A stretch of DNA of 21,628 nt from Spirochaetota bacterium (GCA_009908735.1 JAAAOR010000039.1:1-21628); one strand, 5' to 3'. Shown: positions 7,084 through 14,816, numbered from the stretch's first letter. Notes: generated from the letters alone by a model not told the origin. Translations and numbers: made by a program.

Positions 7084-8973
7084 ATGTGGAAAGACATATT
7101 CAATAGAAACTCAAAAACACCCGGCAAGATCTCGCTCTGGCATATACTATTAGTCTTCCTTCTCTTGACCGCCGTGCGCCCTCTGTTGGGCTCTCTCTTC
7201 GGGAGCGGCCCGAGAGACTTCTCCTACAGCGAGTTCACCTCGGCGGTCGTGGCGAACGCGGTGGAAAGCGTCACCATCGGCGCCGAGCGCATAGACGGCG
7301 TCCTCGCCGACGGAAGCTCCTTCAAAACGGTGCGCGTCGAGGACTCCTCGCTTTTGCCGATCCTGCGTGAGCACGGCGTAGCGGTGCGCGGGCGCACAAG
7401 CAGTAACCTTCTTGGATGGCTATTTCCGTTGGCGCTTATGTTCGGCGTATCCTTCTGGATGATGCGGCGAATGAGCGGCGGGAAAGGGGGTATCGGTTCC
7501 GGCCTTTTCTCTTTCGGCAAGAGCAAAGCGCGCATGACTGAAGGTGAGCAGAGCGGCGTCACCTTTGAGAATATCGGTGGTGCCGGAGAAGCGGTCGCGG
7601 ACCTGCGCGAAATCACCGAGTTCCTGAAGAGCCCCGACCGCTTTCAGCGGCTCGGCGGTAAGATGCCCAAAGGCGTGCTCCTTGTGGGACCCCCGGGAAC
7701 CGGTAAGACGCTTCTGGCGAGGGCAACGGCCGGGGAGGCGGGAGTTCCGTTCTTCTCTCTCAGCGGAGCGGAGTTTGTGGAGATGTTCGTTGGTGTCGGC
7801 GCCTCGAGAGTCCGGGATCTTTTTCAGCAGGCAAAGACCAAGGCCCCGGCGATCGTTTTTATCGATGAGATCGACGCCATAGGCAGTCGGCGATCCGGCG
7901 GCGTGGGAATGCCGACAAACGACGAGCGAGAACAGACGCTTAACCAGCTTCTCGCCGAGATGGATGGATTCCAGCCGACCACGGGGCTCATTCTCATTGC
8001 CGCCACCAATCGACCGGAGGTGCTCGACCCGGCGCTCCTTCGCCCCGGTCGTTTTGATCGGCGGGTAGTGGTGGGGCTGCCGGACCTCGCCGGACGCCTG
8101 GAAATACTCGAGATACACACCGAGGGAATCACCCTTGCCCCCGACGTGAAGCTCGAGAAGCTTGCCCGGATAACGCCGGGATTCTCCGGCGCCGATGTGG
8201 CGAACGTCATTAACGAGGCGGCGCTCCTGGCTTCACGGGACGACAAAGAGGCGGTTTCCGCGGGAGACTTCGATAGCGCCATCGAGCGTGTCGTTGCGGG
8301 CTCGGAGCGCAAAACCCGCGCCATGAACGAGCGGGAGAAGCGGGTAGTGGCGGCGCACGAGGCCGGACACGCCCTGGTTGCGGCCCTGATTCCCGGAGTT
8401 GATCCGGTGCACAAGGTGAGCATCATTCCCAGGGGCAACGCCCTCGGCTACACCTGGCAACGGCCGGTGGAAGATCGCTACATAATGGGCCAGGAAGAGT
8501 TGCAGGATCGCCTGGCCGTACTCCTCGGGGGACGGGGCGCGGAGCGGCTCGTATTTACGGAGAACTCAACGGGAGCCGTCGACGACCTTGCGCGCGCCAC
8601 AGATCTGGCACGAAGAATGGTGACCGAGTACGGTATGAGCGAGGATCTCGGCCCGGTACGCCTCGCTTCGGACACGGAGGCGCAATATCTCGGTGCCTCG
8701 GGACATCTGGATGCCTCGGTGAGCGCAACAACCGCGGCGAAGGTGGATATAGAAACCGTCCGGATCGTTCGGGACGCTCTTAACAGGGCGATTGGCCTTC
8801 TTACAACGAACCGGAGCGCTTTGGAGGCCCTGTCACAGCTCTTGAGCGAAAAAGAGACGGTAAGCGGTGAAGAGATTGAAGGGATTATTGCCGGGCGGAG
8901 AAGGGCCCATCCGGAAAGCGCGGAGGTTTCGGGGAATAACGGCCGCGCGGATCCCCTCGCATCAATTCGTTAG
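7084..8973 (+). CDS. ftsH: ATP-dependent zinc metalloprotease FtsH
   Basis: A 629-residue membrane AAA+ protease that forms hexamers and degrades membrane and regulatory proteins. The layout is standard: membrane helix 1 at about residues 17-38, a periplasmic FtsH-extracellular domain, helix 2 at about 109-127, then the AAA+ module with Walker A GPPGTGKT (from about 201), Walker B FIDEID (around 259-264) and the second-region-of-homology [10 protein letters not shown]. The peptidase has zinc motif HEAGH (425-429) and an Asp pair at 500-501 that would supply the third ligand. An AGGAGG lies at about -10 before the ATG. The gene ends convergently with the GH130 gene, the two stop codons overlapping. 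Many genomes carry more than one FtsH; whether this is the main copy cannot be seen here. Confidence 0.96.
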   Translation: MWKDIFNRNSKTPGKISLWHILLVFLLLTAVRPLLGSLFGSGPRDFSYSEFTSAVVANAVESVTIGAERIDGVLADGSSFKTVRVEDSSLLPILREHGVAVRGRTSSNLLGWLFPLALMFGVSFWMMRRMSGGKGGIGSGLFSFGKSKARMTEGEQSGVTFENIGGAGEAVADLREITEFLKSPDRFQRLGGKMPKGVLLVGPPGTGKTLLARATAGEAGVPFFSLSGAEFVEMFVGVGASRVRDLFQQAKTKAPAIVFIDEIDAIGSRRSGGVGMPTNDEREQTLNQLLAEMDGFQPTTGLILIAATNRPEVLDPALLRPGRFDRRVVVGLPDLAGRLEILEIHTEGITLAPDVKLEKLARITPGFSGADVANVINEAALLASRDDKEAVSAGDFDSAIERVVAGSERKTRAMNEREKRVVAAHEAGHALVAALIPGVDPVHKVSIIPRGNALGYTWQRPVEDRYIMGQEELQDRLAVLLGGRGAERLVFTENSTGAVDDLARATDLARRMVTEYGMSEDLGPVRLASDTEAQYLGASGHLDASVSATTAAKVDIETVRIVRDALNRAIGLLTTNRSALEALSQLLSEKETVSGEEIEGIIAGRRRAHPESAEVSGNNGRADPLASIR

Positions 8974-10250
8974 TCGTCCTCGAGGAGGGCGGCAAGAAGA
9001 TCGTCGACGGATACCGTCGCAATGGTAGTGGCCCGGTCGCTCATCGCATAGGGCATGATCAGACTCCGGCCGTGGAGAAGAGATCCGCAACTGTAGACCA
9101 CGTTCGGCACGTACCCCTCCCGTTCCGCTCCTTCCGCGGTGATCAGCGGCTGCGAGAGGCGGCCGAGTACCTTCGTGGGGTCGTCGAGGTCGAGCAACAC
9201 GGCGCCGAGACTGTATGTTCGCATCGGCCCGACGCCGTGGGTGACTACGATCCATCCGGCCTCCGTTTCTATGGGGGAGCCGCAGTTACCAATCTTTACC
9301 GACTCCCAGGGGGCTTTCGGGCGCAGGATGAGAGTCGGGTCACTCCAGCTGTGAGGGTCCTCGGAGAACATGATGAGGATGTTCTCGTTATCCTGGCGCG
9401 AAAGCATGGCGTAGCGCCCGGCGATACGCCGGGGAAAGAGGGCCATTCCCTTATTCTGCACAGCGGAGCCGCCGAGGGTCATCACCCGAAAGTGCAGGAA
9501 GTCCTCCGTCTCGATGAGTTGCGGCGATATCCCGTGGCCGTTATACGCCGTGTAGGGCGCGTAGTACCGCGCCGATCCGTCGTCTTCCACAAAACGAACA
9601 AATCGCGCGTCCTCGATTCCGTTGCTTTCGTTCGAGCTGACCGGAAAGATAACGCGCTCGTCCACCGACAGTGTGGGTGGAAAATCGATGGCGTAGATCA
9701 CCTTCTTCTTTTTGTAGCGGGGATTGGGCTGAATCTGGGCGAGGCTCGTAAACCCCGTGGTTGGGTCGAGTTCTATCTCGCCGTCGCCGTCAATCGTGCC
9801 TTGCCGAAACTGAATGGAGGAAATATGGCCCTCACCCACGCTGCGGAGGCTCATTATAAAGCGAGCTCCCCCCGGAGGCGCCTCCGACTGGTCCGGATGA
9901 AGGACAATGGAGGGGTTAAACAGTGCTGCGCACTCGAGGGAGTACTCACCGGAGAACTGGGCCCCGAGGAGGAGTCTTCTCGTGCGGGAGAGAGGAGTTT
10001 TGGCCGCAATATGAGGCGCCACGCGATCGTAATTCGCCAGAAGCGTTGACTCCAGGCCGCGATGACGACCGCCGAACAACCGGGTCACCGATTCCATCGA
10101 GCGGAGGGCATCCTCCTCGGTCAACGCCATGGTACGGTCTACGATTGCACCGAGGTGCCCTTCATCGGAGGGGACGAAGGGTCGCAGCACCACGCGCTCG
10201 CAGCGGGGCTCCAAAGTGAACGGATGGCGACGAATCAGAATCTTTTTCAC
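8970..10250 (-). CDS. GH130 family mannoside phosphorylase-like protein
   Basis: About 426 residues with features of the five-bladed beta-propeller GH130 family: NPSIVLHP, GIEDARFVRF (the conserved E-D-x-R segment), NKGMALFPRR and GWIVVTHGVG. Family members phosphorolyse or hydrolyse beta-mannosides, releasing mannose 1-phosphate in the phosphorylases. I place the start at GTG 10250, which overlaps the TGA of the glycosyltransferase gene (GTGA) with an AAAGGA just upstream; the longer open frame from 10382 overlaps that gene deeply and has low-complexity Arg/Gly-rich sequence, so it is rejected. Being coupled to a glycosyltransferase suggests turnover of the same mannose-containing glycan. 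Substrate and phosphorylase versus hydrolase activity are not decided. Confidence 0.85.
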   Translation of the reverse strand: MKKILIRRHPFTLEPRCERVVLRPFVPSDEGHLGAIVDRTMALTEEDALRSMESVTRLFGGRHRGLESTLLANYDRVAPHIAAKTPLSRTRRLLLGAQFSGEYSLECAALFNPSIVLHPDQSEAPPGGARFIMSLRSVGEGHISSIQFRQGTIDGDGEIELDPTTGFTSLAQIQPNPRYKKKKVIYAIDFPPTLSVDERVIFPVSSNESNGIEDARFVRFVEDDGSARYYAPYTAYNGHGISPQLIETEDFLHFRVMTLGGSAVQNKGMALFPRRIAGRYAMLSRQDNENILIMFSEDPHSWSDPTLILRPKAPWESVKIGNCGSPIETEAGWIVVTHGVGPMRTYSLGAVLLDLDDPTKVLGRLSQPLITAEGAEREGYVPNVVYSCGSLLHGRSLIMPYAMSDRATTIATVSVDDLLAALLEDD

Positions 10251-12520
10251 GTTTGTTTTCCTTTGTCGACTGCGACCGGAAGTTCGGCCAGTTTCATCTC
10301 GGCCAGGGAAAGGTGAAAGGCGAGGGTCGACTCGGCGCCCTGATTTTCGTTTACCCGGTCCACGTGGAGGCCGTCGGCGCACCCCCCGGTGGCGGGGTCG
10401 TAGAGCGACAGGCCGAGGTCGTTACGCCCGAGAAACCACTCGAAGGAACGTCGTGCCCCGTGCCACCACCTTCGGTCTCCGGTGGCGCGAAACGCCGCCA
10501 AACAGGCGGAAACCATGGCCTGAGCCTCAACCGGTTGCTGGTCAAAGTCCGCCCTCTCACCTCCACGCGCGTAGAATCCGTTGCTTCCGATGGGACGGAA
10601 GTTCCCGGACTGGGTCTCCTGGATGGAGTCGAGCCATCCGAGCGTCTCGAGCCCGAGTTCCATGGCTCGGGCATTCGGCATCGAACGCCCGCTCAGCAGG
10701 AGTGCCTGGGAGAGGCGCGGGTTTTCGTAGGTTGCTCGCTCTTCGAACCAGGGCCACTCATCGGTGGCGCACTGCTCCCACGCATGTACCAGGCGGTCGG
10801 TCAACTCTTGGCGCATATCCATAATCGGCTCCGCACCGGGGTAGTAGCGCAAATAATAGTGGAGCCCGATCAGGGTGAACGCCCACGCCCGAGGAGACGT
10901 GAAGGTTCGTACCGTTTCAATTCCCTCTTCGAGGAGCCGCGCCGAAAGCTGTCGGTGACCCGCCCCGTGAGCGCGGCCGGCCCCGATACCCAGTGCCCAG
11001 AGCGCCCTGCCGTGGCTGTCTTCGCTCCCCGCCTCCTCGAGCCACTCTCGGGTGAAACTCATGAAGTTCCGGAAGCGGCCGGTGTCACGATTCATGGCTG
11101 CAAGAAGGTATGAGAGGTAGCTCGACTCCTTGTCTCGGAGTTTCACGTGTGAGGAGGTTGCTCCTGTTTCATCGAGCAGGCAGCACAGCAGGAATGCCCG
11201 GGCGTTATCGTCGGTGCAGTATCCTTCCTGAAAGTCCGGCACATCGAACTTGGCGTGCTGGAGGATCCCCGTTTGATCGCTCATGCGAAGGAGATGGTCG
11301 AGCCGTAGCAGGGGAAGGTCGTAGGGTCGGCCGTCCAATGTCCACTCCGCCAGAACCCGGCGAGACTCGACCTTGCGTCCGGCAACCGCGTCCCGGAATG
11401 ACTCGAGATACCGGTCGGCGGCGGCGGGCCATATCATATCGCGCCCGATTCGATGGGCCTCCCGTCTTGTGCGGTCGAGGAGCTGTGGGTTATCGAGGTA
11501 GTCGGTTACGCCGGCGGCGATCGCTTCCGAATCCCGGAAGGGCACCAGGGTGCCTCGTCCCTGGGCGAGCAACTCCTGCGCGTGCCAGTAGGGGGTGGAC
11601 ACTACCGCTTTCCCCGCGCCAAAGACGTAGGCGAGGGTGCCGGAGGTTATTTGTGCTTCGTTGAGATAAGGCGTCAGATAGACGTCCGTGGCACCGATAA
11701 ACTCTTTTAGCTCTTCGAGGGATACGAAGCGGTTATAGAAGATCACGTGGTCGCGGACGCCTTTCTCCTCGGCGAGTCGTTCCAATCCGAGGCGGTAGCT
11801 CTCTCCGTTGGTGGCAACGAGATGAGGATGCGTGGCGCCGAGAATCAGGTAGATCGCTTTCGGATGCCGAGCGATGATCGCAGGCAGCGCCTCAATCACG
11901 TACTCGATGCCTTTGCCGGGGCCGAGGAGGCCGAAGGTAAAGAGCACCTCCCGACCCTCCACACCGAACTGGATCTTGTAACTCTCCGAGTCGACGAAGG
12001 GCATGTCCGGAATGCCGTGCGGTATGAGCTCAATTTGCTGCTCCGACACCCCATAGGTATCCGTGAGAATCTCTCGACCCTTTTCGGCCATCACAATCAG
12101 CCGATCGCTGCGCCGGATGAGCTCGTCCATCACGTTTCGTTGGGCGGGGTCGGGATTCCCAAGGATGGTATGCAGGGTCGTCACCACCGGCATGCGCACC
12201 TCTTTCAGAAGCGCAATCAGGTGGCTGCCGGCCTGGCCGCCGTAGATCCCGAACTCGTGCTGCACGCACAAAACATCGGCCTTGGAGAAGTTCAGGAGGT
12301 CCGCCACGCGCCTGTAGGAATCGAGGCTTTGCTCGGCAAGCTCAAAGCGTACCCGACTCGGATAGTCATATCCTTGGGCAAGATCATTGACGGCACAGGC
12401 GTAGACCTCGGAGGCCGGAGAGGCGGTGGCAACTGCTTCACATATGTCGGAAGTGAAGGTCGCGATCCCGCAGAGCCGGGGAACGAATCCACCAAGAAAC
12501 GCAATTCGTTCTACAGACAT
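10247..12520 (-). CDS. GT4 glycosyltransferase fused to a C-terminal six-hairpin-like domain
   Basis: A 757-residue cytoplasmic protein. Residues 1-380 form a GT-B glycosyltransferase: the N-terminal GGFVPRLCGIATFTSD loop, FGLLGPGKGIEYVIEAL at the start of the nucleotide-sugar domain, and the GT4-type block EAQITSGTLAYVFGAGKAVVS. Residues from about 390 on form an all-alpha, Trp/Tyr-rich region (YCTDDNARAFLLCCLL, EDSHGRALWALG, RWWHGARRSFEWFLG) that looks like an (alpha/alpha) toroid of the six-hairpin glycosidase type. Fusions of this kind next to GH130 genes are known in diverse bacteria; the product is probably a mannose-containing glycan (inference). The ATG at 12520 has only a weak GTGAAAG upstream. 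It overlaps the GH130 start by 4 bp. Confidence 0.85.
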   Translation of the reverse strand: MSVERIAFLGGFVPRLCGIATFTSDICEAVATASPASEVYACAVNDLAQGYDYPSRVRFELAEQSLDSYRRVADLLNFSKADVLCVQHEFGIYGGQAGSHLIALLKEVRMPVVTTLHTILGNPDPAQRNVMDELIRRSDRLIVMAEKGREILTDTYGVSEQQIELIPHGIPDMPFVDSESYKIQFGVEGREVLFTFGLLGPGKGIEYVIEALPAIIARHPKAIYLILGATHPHLVATNGESYRLGLERLAEEKGVRDHVIFYNRFVSLEELKEFIGATDVYLTPYLNEAQITSGTLAYVFGAGKAVVSTPYWHAQELLAQGRGTLVPFRDSEAIAAGVTDYLDNPQLLDRTRREAHRIGRDMIWPAAADRYLESFRDAVAGRKVESRRVLAEWTLDGRPYDLPLLRLDHLLRMSDQTGILQHAKFDVPDFQEGYCTDDNARAFLLCCLLDETGATSSHVKLRDKESSYLSYLLAAMNRDTGRFRNFMSFTREWLEEAGSEDSHGRALWALGIGAGRAHGAGHRQLSARLLEEGIETVRTFTSPRAWAFTLIGLHYYLRYYPGAEPIMDMRQELTDRLVHAWEQCATDEWPWFEERATYENPRLSQALLLSGRSMPNARAMELGLETLGWLDSIQETQSGNFRPIGSNGFYARGGERADFDQQPVEAQAMVSACLAAFRATGDRRWWHGARRSFEWFLGRNDLGLSLYDPATGGCADGLHVDRVNENQGAESTLAFHLSLAEMKLAELPVAVDKGKQT

Positions 12521-12612
12521 TCTTTCACTGTGCTCTTTGGCATTGGGCCTCCGTTCTCGGCAACAACTCTCTGCAACTGCTCTCTGCTGAAGATACGGCT
12601 TTCTAACCGAAA

Positions 12613-12644
12613 GAGTATCTTTTCCCCCGACGAATGAGTATCTT
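12613..12644. repeat. Direct repeat GAGTATCTT upstream of the glycosyltransferase gene
   Basis: Two copies of GAGTATCTT (12613-12621 and 12636-12644, 23-bp period, close to two helical turns) lie about 93-124 bp upstream of the glycosyltransferase start, in the 271-bp divergent gap shared with the next gene. They could be a regulator site. The rest of that gap shows only a short dyad GGTTA-N6-TAACC at 12730-12745. Confidence 0.25.
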
Positions 12645-12791
12645 ATTTGTAGAGCCGCGAGCGGATGCCGTTCTTCTTCCCGCGACTTCCGCGGATCCGA
12701 TGCACTACAGACTTCAACACCATAGATCGGGTTAATGTACTAACCGAACTCCGTCAGATCAGCCACGGTTAAGGACGGAAGGGAGAGACCC

Positions 12792-13304
12792 ATGGAAAAG
12801 AACGAGAAGAGAACGATGTTCATTAATCGCGTTCTGTCATTTGCCGCCGGCGGCCTGCTTGTCTTTGCGGTGATGAGCTTCACCGTGGTCAACAGTGCCA
12901 AAGCCGAGAACAAGGAGCTTTCTCAGGCTCTTGATACCTCGAGGTTCGAGGCTGGTCGTCTTCTGGAGGACGCCAGGGCGCAATTGTCGGCCGGAGACTA
13001 CGAGGAGGCGGAAGCTTCCTTGACGGTACTGTTCGCCAACCAGCCGGGCTCGCCGGAGGCCACCGAAGGAAAAGCTTTGCTTGCCACGGTGAAACAGGAA
13101 GCAGCCGCAGCCGACCAACGATGGGAAGCAGCGCTCCCCTCCATCCGAAAGGAATGGACCGAGACGATGGCGGCTGAGCTCCGGGCGGAACTCGAAGCGA
13201 ATCGAGCCAAGTTCGAAAATGACTTGGAAGCGACCATCAACAAGGCTTGGGAGAAAGCGCGCTCCGATGTGCGAGTTGAGTGGAGCGGCGAACAGCAGTC
13301 CTAA
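12792..13304 (+). CDS. Membrane-anchored or exported coiled-coil protein of unknown function
   Basis: A 170-residue protein not assigned to a family. A basic N-terminus is followed by a hydrophobic segment (about residues 12-35) ending VVNSAKAEN, which could be a Sec signal peptide (AKA-E cleavage) or an anchor. Next comes a TPR-like pair of helices (about 52-95, ARAQLSAGDYEEAEASL), then a charged Ala/Glu-rich helix likely to form a coiled coil (about 98-160). A GGGAGA ribosome site precedes the ATG at 12792, and a strong terminator follows within 30 bp, so it looks like a single-gene unit with a periplasmic or envelope role (inference). Confidence 0.7.
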   Translation: MEKNEKRTMFINRVLSFAAGGLLVFAVMSFTVVNSAKAENKELSQALDTSRFEAGRLLEDARAQLSAGDYEEAEASLTVLFANQPGSPEATEGKALLATVKQEAAAADQRWEAALPSIRKEWTETMAAELRAELEANRAKFENDLEATINKAWEKARSDVRVEWSGEQQS

Positions 13305-13330
13305 AAGCAACGCTCGCGTAGCATAGCTAA

Positions 13331-13356
13331 GGCCCGCCTTCCCGGCGGGCCTTTTT
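13331..13356 (+). terminator. Intrinsic terminator
   Basis: A perfect 8-bp GC stem (GGCCCGCC at 13331-13338, GGCGGGCC at 13344-13351) with a 5-nt loop is followed by five T. It lies 27 bp after the stop of the exported coiled-coil protein gene. It could partly serve the mer-like relic arriving from the other strand, but the T tract is on the plus side. Confidence 0.9.
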
Positions 13357-13471
13357 CGGTCCGTACCTGCATCAGGCTTCCCGTACACTGACTTATCTGC
13401 TAAAACCGGGAGTCGGAACCCGTGCGGGCAGACACTTTATCGCTACCCCCAAACCGACCTGATTCTTTGTG

Positions 13472-14022
13472 CTACATTGCCCTCTTTATTCGTTCCCGGA
13501 GGAGGTCCGTGCTGGGCCAACCTTTACCGTTGTTCTCTTCATACCTGCGGCACGCCATCACCCCGTTTCCCTGGTAGCCCTCGAGGTCCTGTTCGTTGAC
13601 TTTGATAGTGGGAGATCCGGCGAAATGGAGTTCCTGGGCTCGATCTAAGTCTTCGACTGCAATGAGCTGTACTGAGGCGTCTATCTTCTCCTCCACAAGG
13701 ACGTCCAGAATATCGTTCCACGCCTGCCGGTACGACGGGCACGGGTCTGTGGGAGCCCGGCTCCGCCAGCAGCCGACGCAATGTCCACTCGAAGGGACAG
13801 TAGCTCCCCGATTTCCCTCAATGAGAAACCGAGCCGCTTGGCGTGGGCGATGAAACGCAACCGGTTGACCGCCTCCGGCGGAAACTGTCTGTATCCCGAC
13901 TCGCTCCGCTCCCGGGAACGATAGCGTGCGGGGCCGCCGCCCGGCGGCAATCGGGAACTCGCGCGGATCGGCGTAAAGCAGCAGATAGCCGTTATGACGG
14001 CTACTACTATGCCGAACTTCAT
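13472..14022 (-). pseudogene. Fused relic of a mer-like cluster: MerF-like start, MerR middle, thioredoxin-like end
   Basis: On the minus strand an ATG at 14022 with a GAAGGAA ribosome site starts a hydrophobic MKFGIVVAVITAICCFTP, the N-terminus of a MerF-like mercuric transporter with its Cys pair. It then breaks off and in the same frame becomes the middle of a MerR regulator (RSESGYRQFPPEAVNRLRF..., KRLGFSLREIGELLSLRVD), lacking the N-terminal HTH start and the C-terminal dimer helix and metal Cys region. After a shift to another frame comes the end of a small thioredoxin-like protein (CPSYRQAWNDIL..., FAGSPTIKVNEQDLEGYQG), which runs to the stop at 13472. Such Trx-like proteins often accompany MerR and Mer genes. 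No part can function as in the intact family, so at least two deletions and one frame change have occurred. Confidence 0.75.
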
Positions 14023-14051
14023 GAGCCGGTTCCTTCGAGGAGCACACGCGG

Positions 14052-14080
14052 TTGAATACACTACACTTGGAGAGCATTAT
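14052..14080 (+). promoter_or_regulatory. Candidate fitA promoter
   Basis: TTGAAT at 14052-14057 and CATTAT at 14075-14080 are separated by 17 bp, 35 bp before the fitA start. The -10 overlaps the first AGCATT repeat, which would allow autorepression by the antitoxin. Confidence 0.45.
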
Positions 14081-14096
14081 TAGCATTGCAAGCATT
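14073..14096 (+). repeat. Three AGCATT iterons upstream of fitA (probable operator)
   Basis: AGCATT occurs at 14073-14078, 14082-14087 and 14091-14096, an exact 9-bp period, ending 18 bp before fitA. Ribbon-helix-helix antitoxins bind short tandem sites and repress their own promoter, so this is probably the FitA operator. The repeats also lie upstream of the mer-like relic on the other strand. Confidence 0.5.
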
Positions 14097-14114
14097 GCTG
14101 TCACAGGAGCTGCC

Positions 14115-14369
14115 ATGGCTACGTTGACCATACGGAACTTCGACGACGAGCTGAAGTCCCGTCTAAGGGTTCGGGCCGCACGGCATGACCACTCGATGGA
14201 AGAAGAAGCAAGATCAATCCTCCGAAACGCATTGTCGGATTCCGAGGACATCGAGGAATCGATCGGCATCGGAACTCGAATCCGGAAACGACTGGAAGGT
14301 GTCGGAGGTGTCGATCTCGGCATATCCGGGAGAACCGAGAAGCCTCGAATCCCTGAGAACCTCGAATGA
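14115..14369 (+). CDS. fitA: FitA-type ribbon-helix-helix antitoxin
   Basis: An 84-residue protein whose N-terminus (MATLTIRNFDDELKSRLRVR, then HDHSMEEEARSILRNAL) is the Arc-like ribbon-helix-helix of FitA/VapB-type plasmid-stability antitoxins. The C-terminal 40 residues are less ordered, as usual for the toxin-wrapping tail. AGGAG at 14105-14109 supports the ATG at 14115; the open frame from 14052 has no ribosome site. Its TGA overlaps the ATG of the toxin gene, the normal arrangement, but that toxin gene is destroyed, so this antitoxin is now an orphan. It may persist as an anti-toxin against related PIN toxins elsewhere or simply as a repressor (inference). Confidence 0.85.
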   Translation: MATLTIRNFDDELKSRLRVRAARHDHSMEEEARSILRNALSDSEDIEESIGIGTRIRKRLEGVGGVDLGISGRTEKPRIPENLE

Positions 14370-14458
14370 TCGTCCTGGACACGAACGTCCTCTCCGAGAT
14401 CATGAAGCCGGAACCGGGACTCGAACCCGGACGGGCCTTACGGCCCAAAGGATTTTAA
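14366..14458 (+). pseudogene. fitB: Truncated FitB/VapC PIN-domain toxin fused into a tRNA-Leu fragment
   Basis: The reading frame begins MIVLDTNVLSEIMKPEP, an exact PIN-domain start with the first catalytic Asp (Asp5) and the usual FitB-like sequence. From about codon 15 the DNA is the reverse complement of the 3' half of a tRNA-Leu, giving a short nonsense tail and a TAA at 14456. A full toxin is about 130-140 residues, so the nuclease core is missing. The join lies in shared bases (GCCGGAACCG) that make sense both as toxin codons (K-P-E-P) and as the tRNA acceptor end. Confidence 0.85.
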
Positions 14459-14461
14459 GTC
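14407..14461 (-). repeat. Duplicated 3' half of tRNA-Leu (att-like direct repeat)
   Basis: 53 of 55 bases match 15135-15189. The copy covers the acceptor 3' strand, T arm, variable arm and anticodon loop of the minus-strand tRNA and stops just past the anticodon. The only differences are two adjacent bases (14448-14449 AA against GG) in the 3' strand of the anticodon stem. It cannot make a tRNA. Confidence 0.9.
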
Positions 14462-14472
14462 AGAGGCTGGTA

Positions 14473-14501
14473 TTGAAATAGCATGCGCAACATGCTATTC
14501 T
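14473..14501 (+). promoter_or_regulatory. higBA promoter with overlapping palindromic operator
   Basis: TTGAAA (14473-14478), a 17-bp spacer and TATTCT (14496-14501, preceded by TGC as an extended -10) form a strong promoter. A perfect 9-bp inverted repeat (AATAGCATG at 14477-14485 and CATGCTATT at 14491-14499, 5-bp centre) fills the spacer and overlaps both hexamers, the expected place for the HigA repressor. Transcription would start at about 14508-14509, at the higB start codon itself. Confidence 0.7.
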
Positions 14502-14508
14502 TTTACGT

Positions 14509-14808
14509 GTGATTCAGTCATTCCGGGACGATGCGGGTGAAGACCTGTTTAATGGACGGAACACCAAACAAGCTCGCAAAACGTGTCCGGAATCTCTGTG
14601 GAGAGTGCTATCCAGGAAGCTGGATGCGCTCGATTCCGCCGAACGTCTGGAGGATCTTCGGATACCACCGGGTAATCGTCTCGAGCACCTCTCAGGAAAG
14701 CGAGCCGGACAACACAGCATCAGGGTGGACGAGCAGTATCGGATCTGCTTTACCTGGACCGAGGGTGGACCGGAGAACGTCGAGGTGACTGATTATCACG
14801 ATGAGTGA
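14509..14808 (+). CDS. higB: HigB-family (RelE superfamily) mRNA interferase toxin
   Basis: A 99-residue protein starting MIQSFRDDAGEDLF and ending in the RelE-fold strands SGKRAGQHSIRVDEQYRICF and VEVTDYHDE, as in HigB toxins that cleave mRNA on the ribosome. Length is normal for the family (about 92-110). The start is GTG at 14509; no Shine-Dalgarno is present and the -10 ends only 7 nt upstream, so translation is probably leaderless. Toxin-first order with the antitoxin just downstream is typical of higBA. All expected parts are present, so it looks functional. Confidence 0.9.
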   Translation: MIQSFRDDAGEDLFNGRNTKQARKTCPESLWRVLSRKLDALDSAERLEDLRIPPGNRLEHLSGKRAGQHSIRVDEQYRICFTWTEGGPENVEVTDYHDE

Positions 14809-14816
14809 GGGAGCAT

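Noticed and set aside
10253..11113. Long plus-strand frames opposite the glycosyltransferase (also 11747-12637 and 9072-10049).
   Set aside because: They are shadows of the well-supported GT4 and GH130 genes; no ribosome sites or domains.
14119..14448. A minus-strand frame across fitA and the tRNA remnant.
   Set aside because: Its translation is antisense to fitA plus tRNA-derived sequence; no family match.
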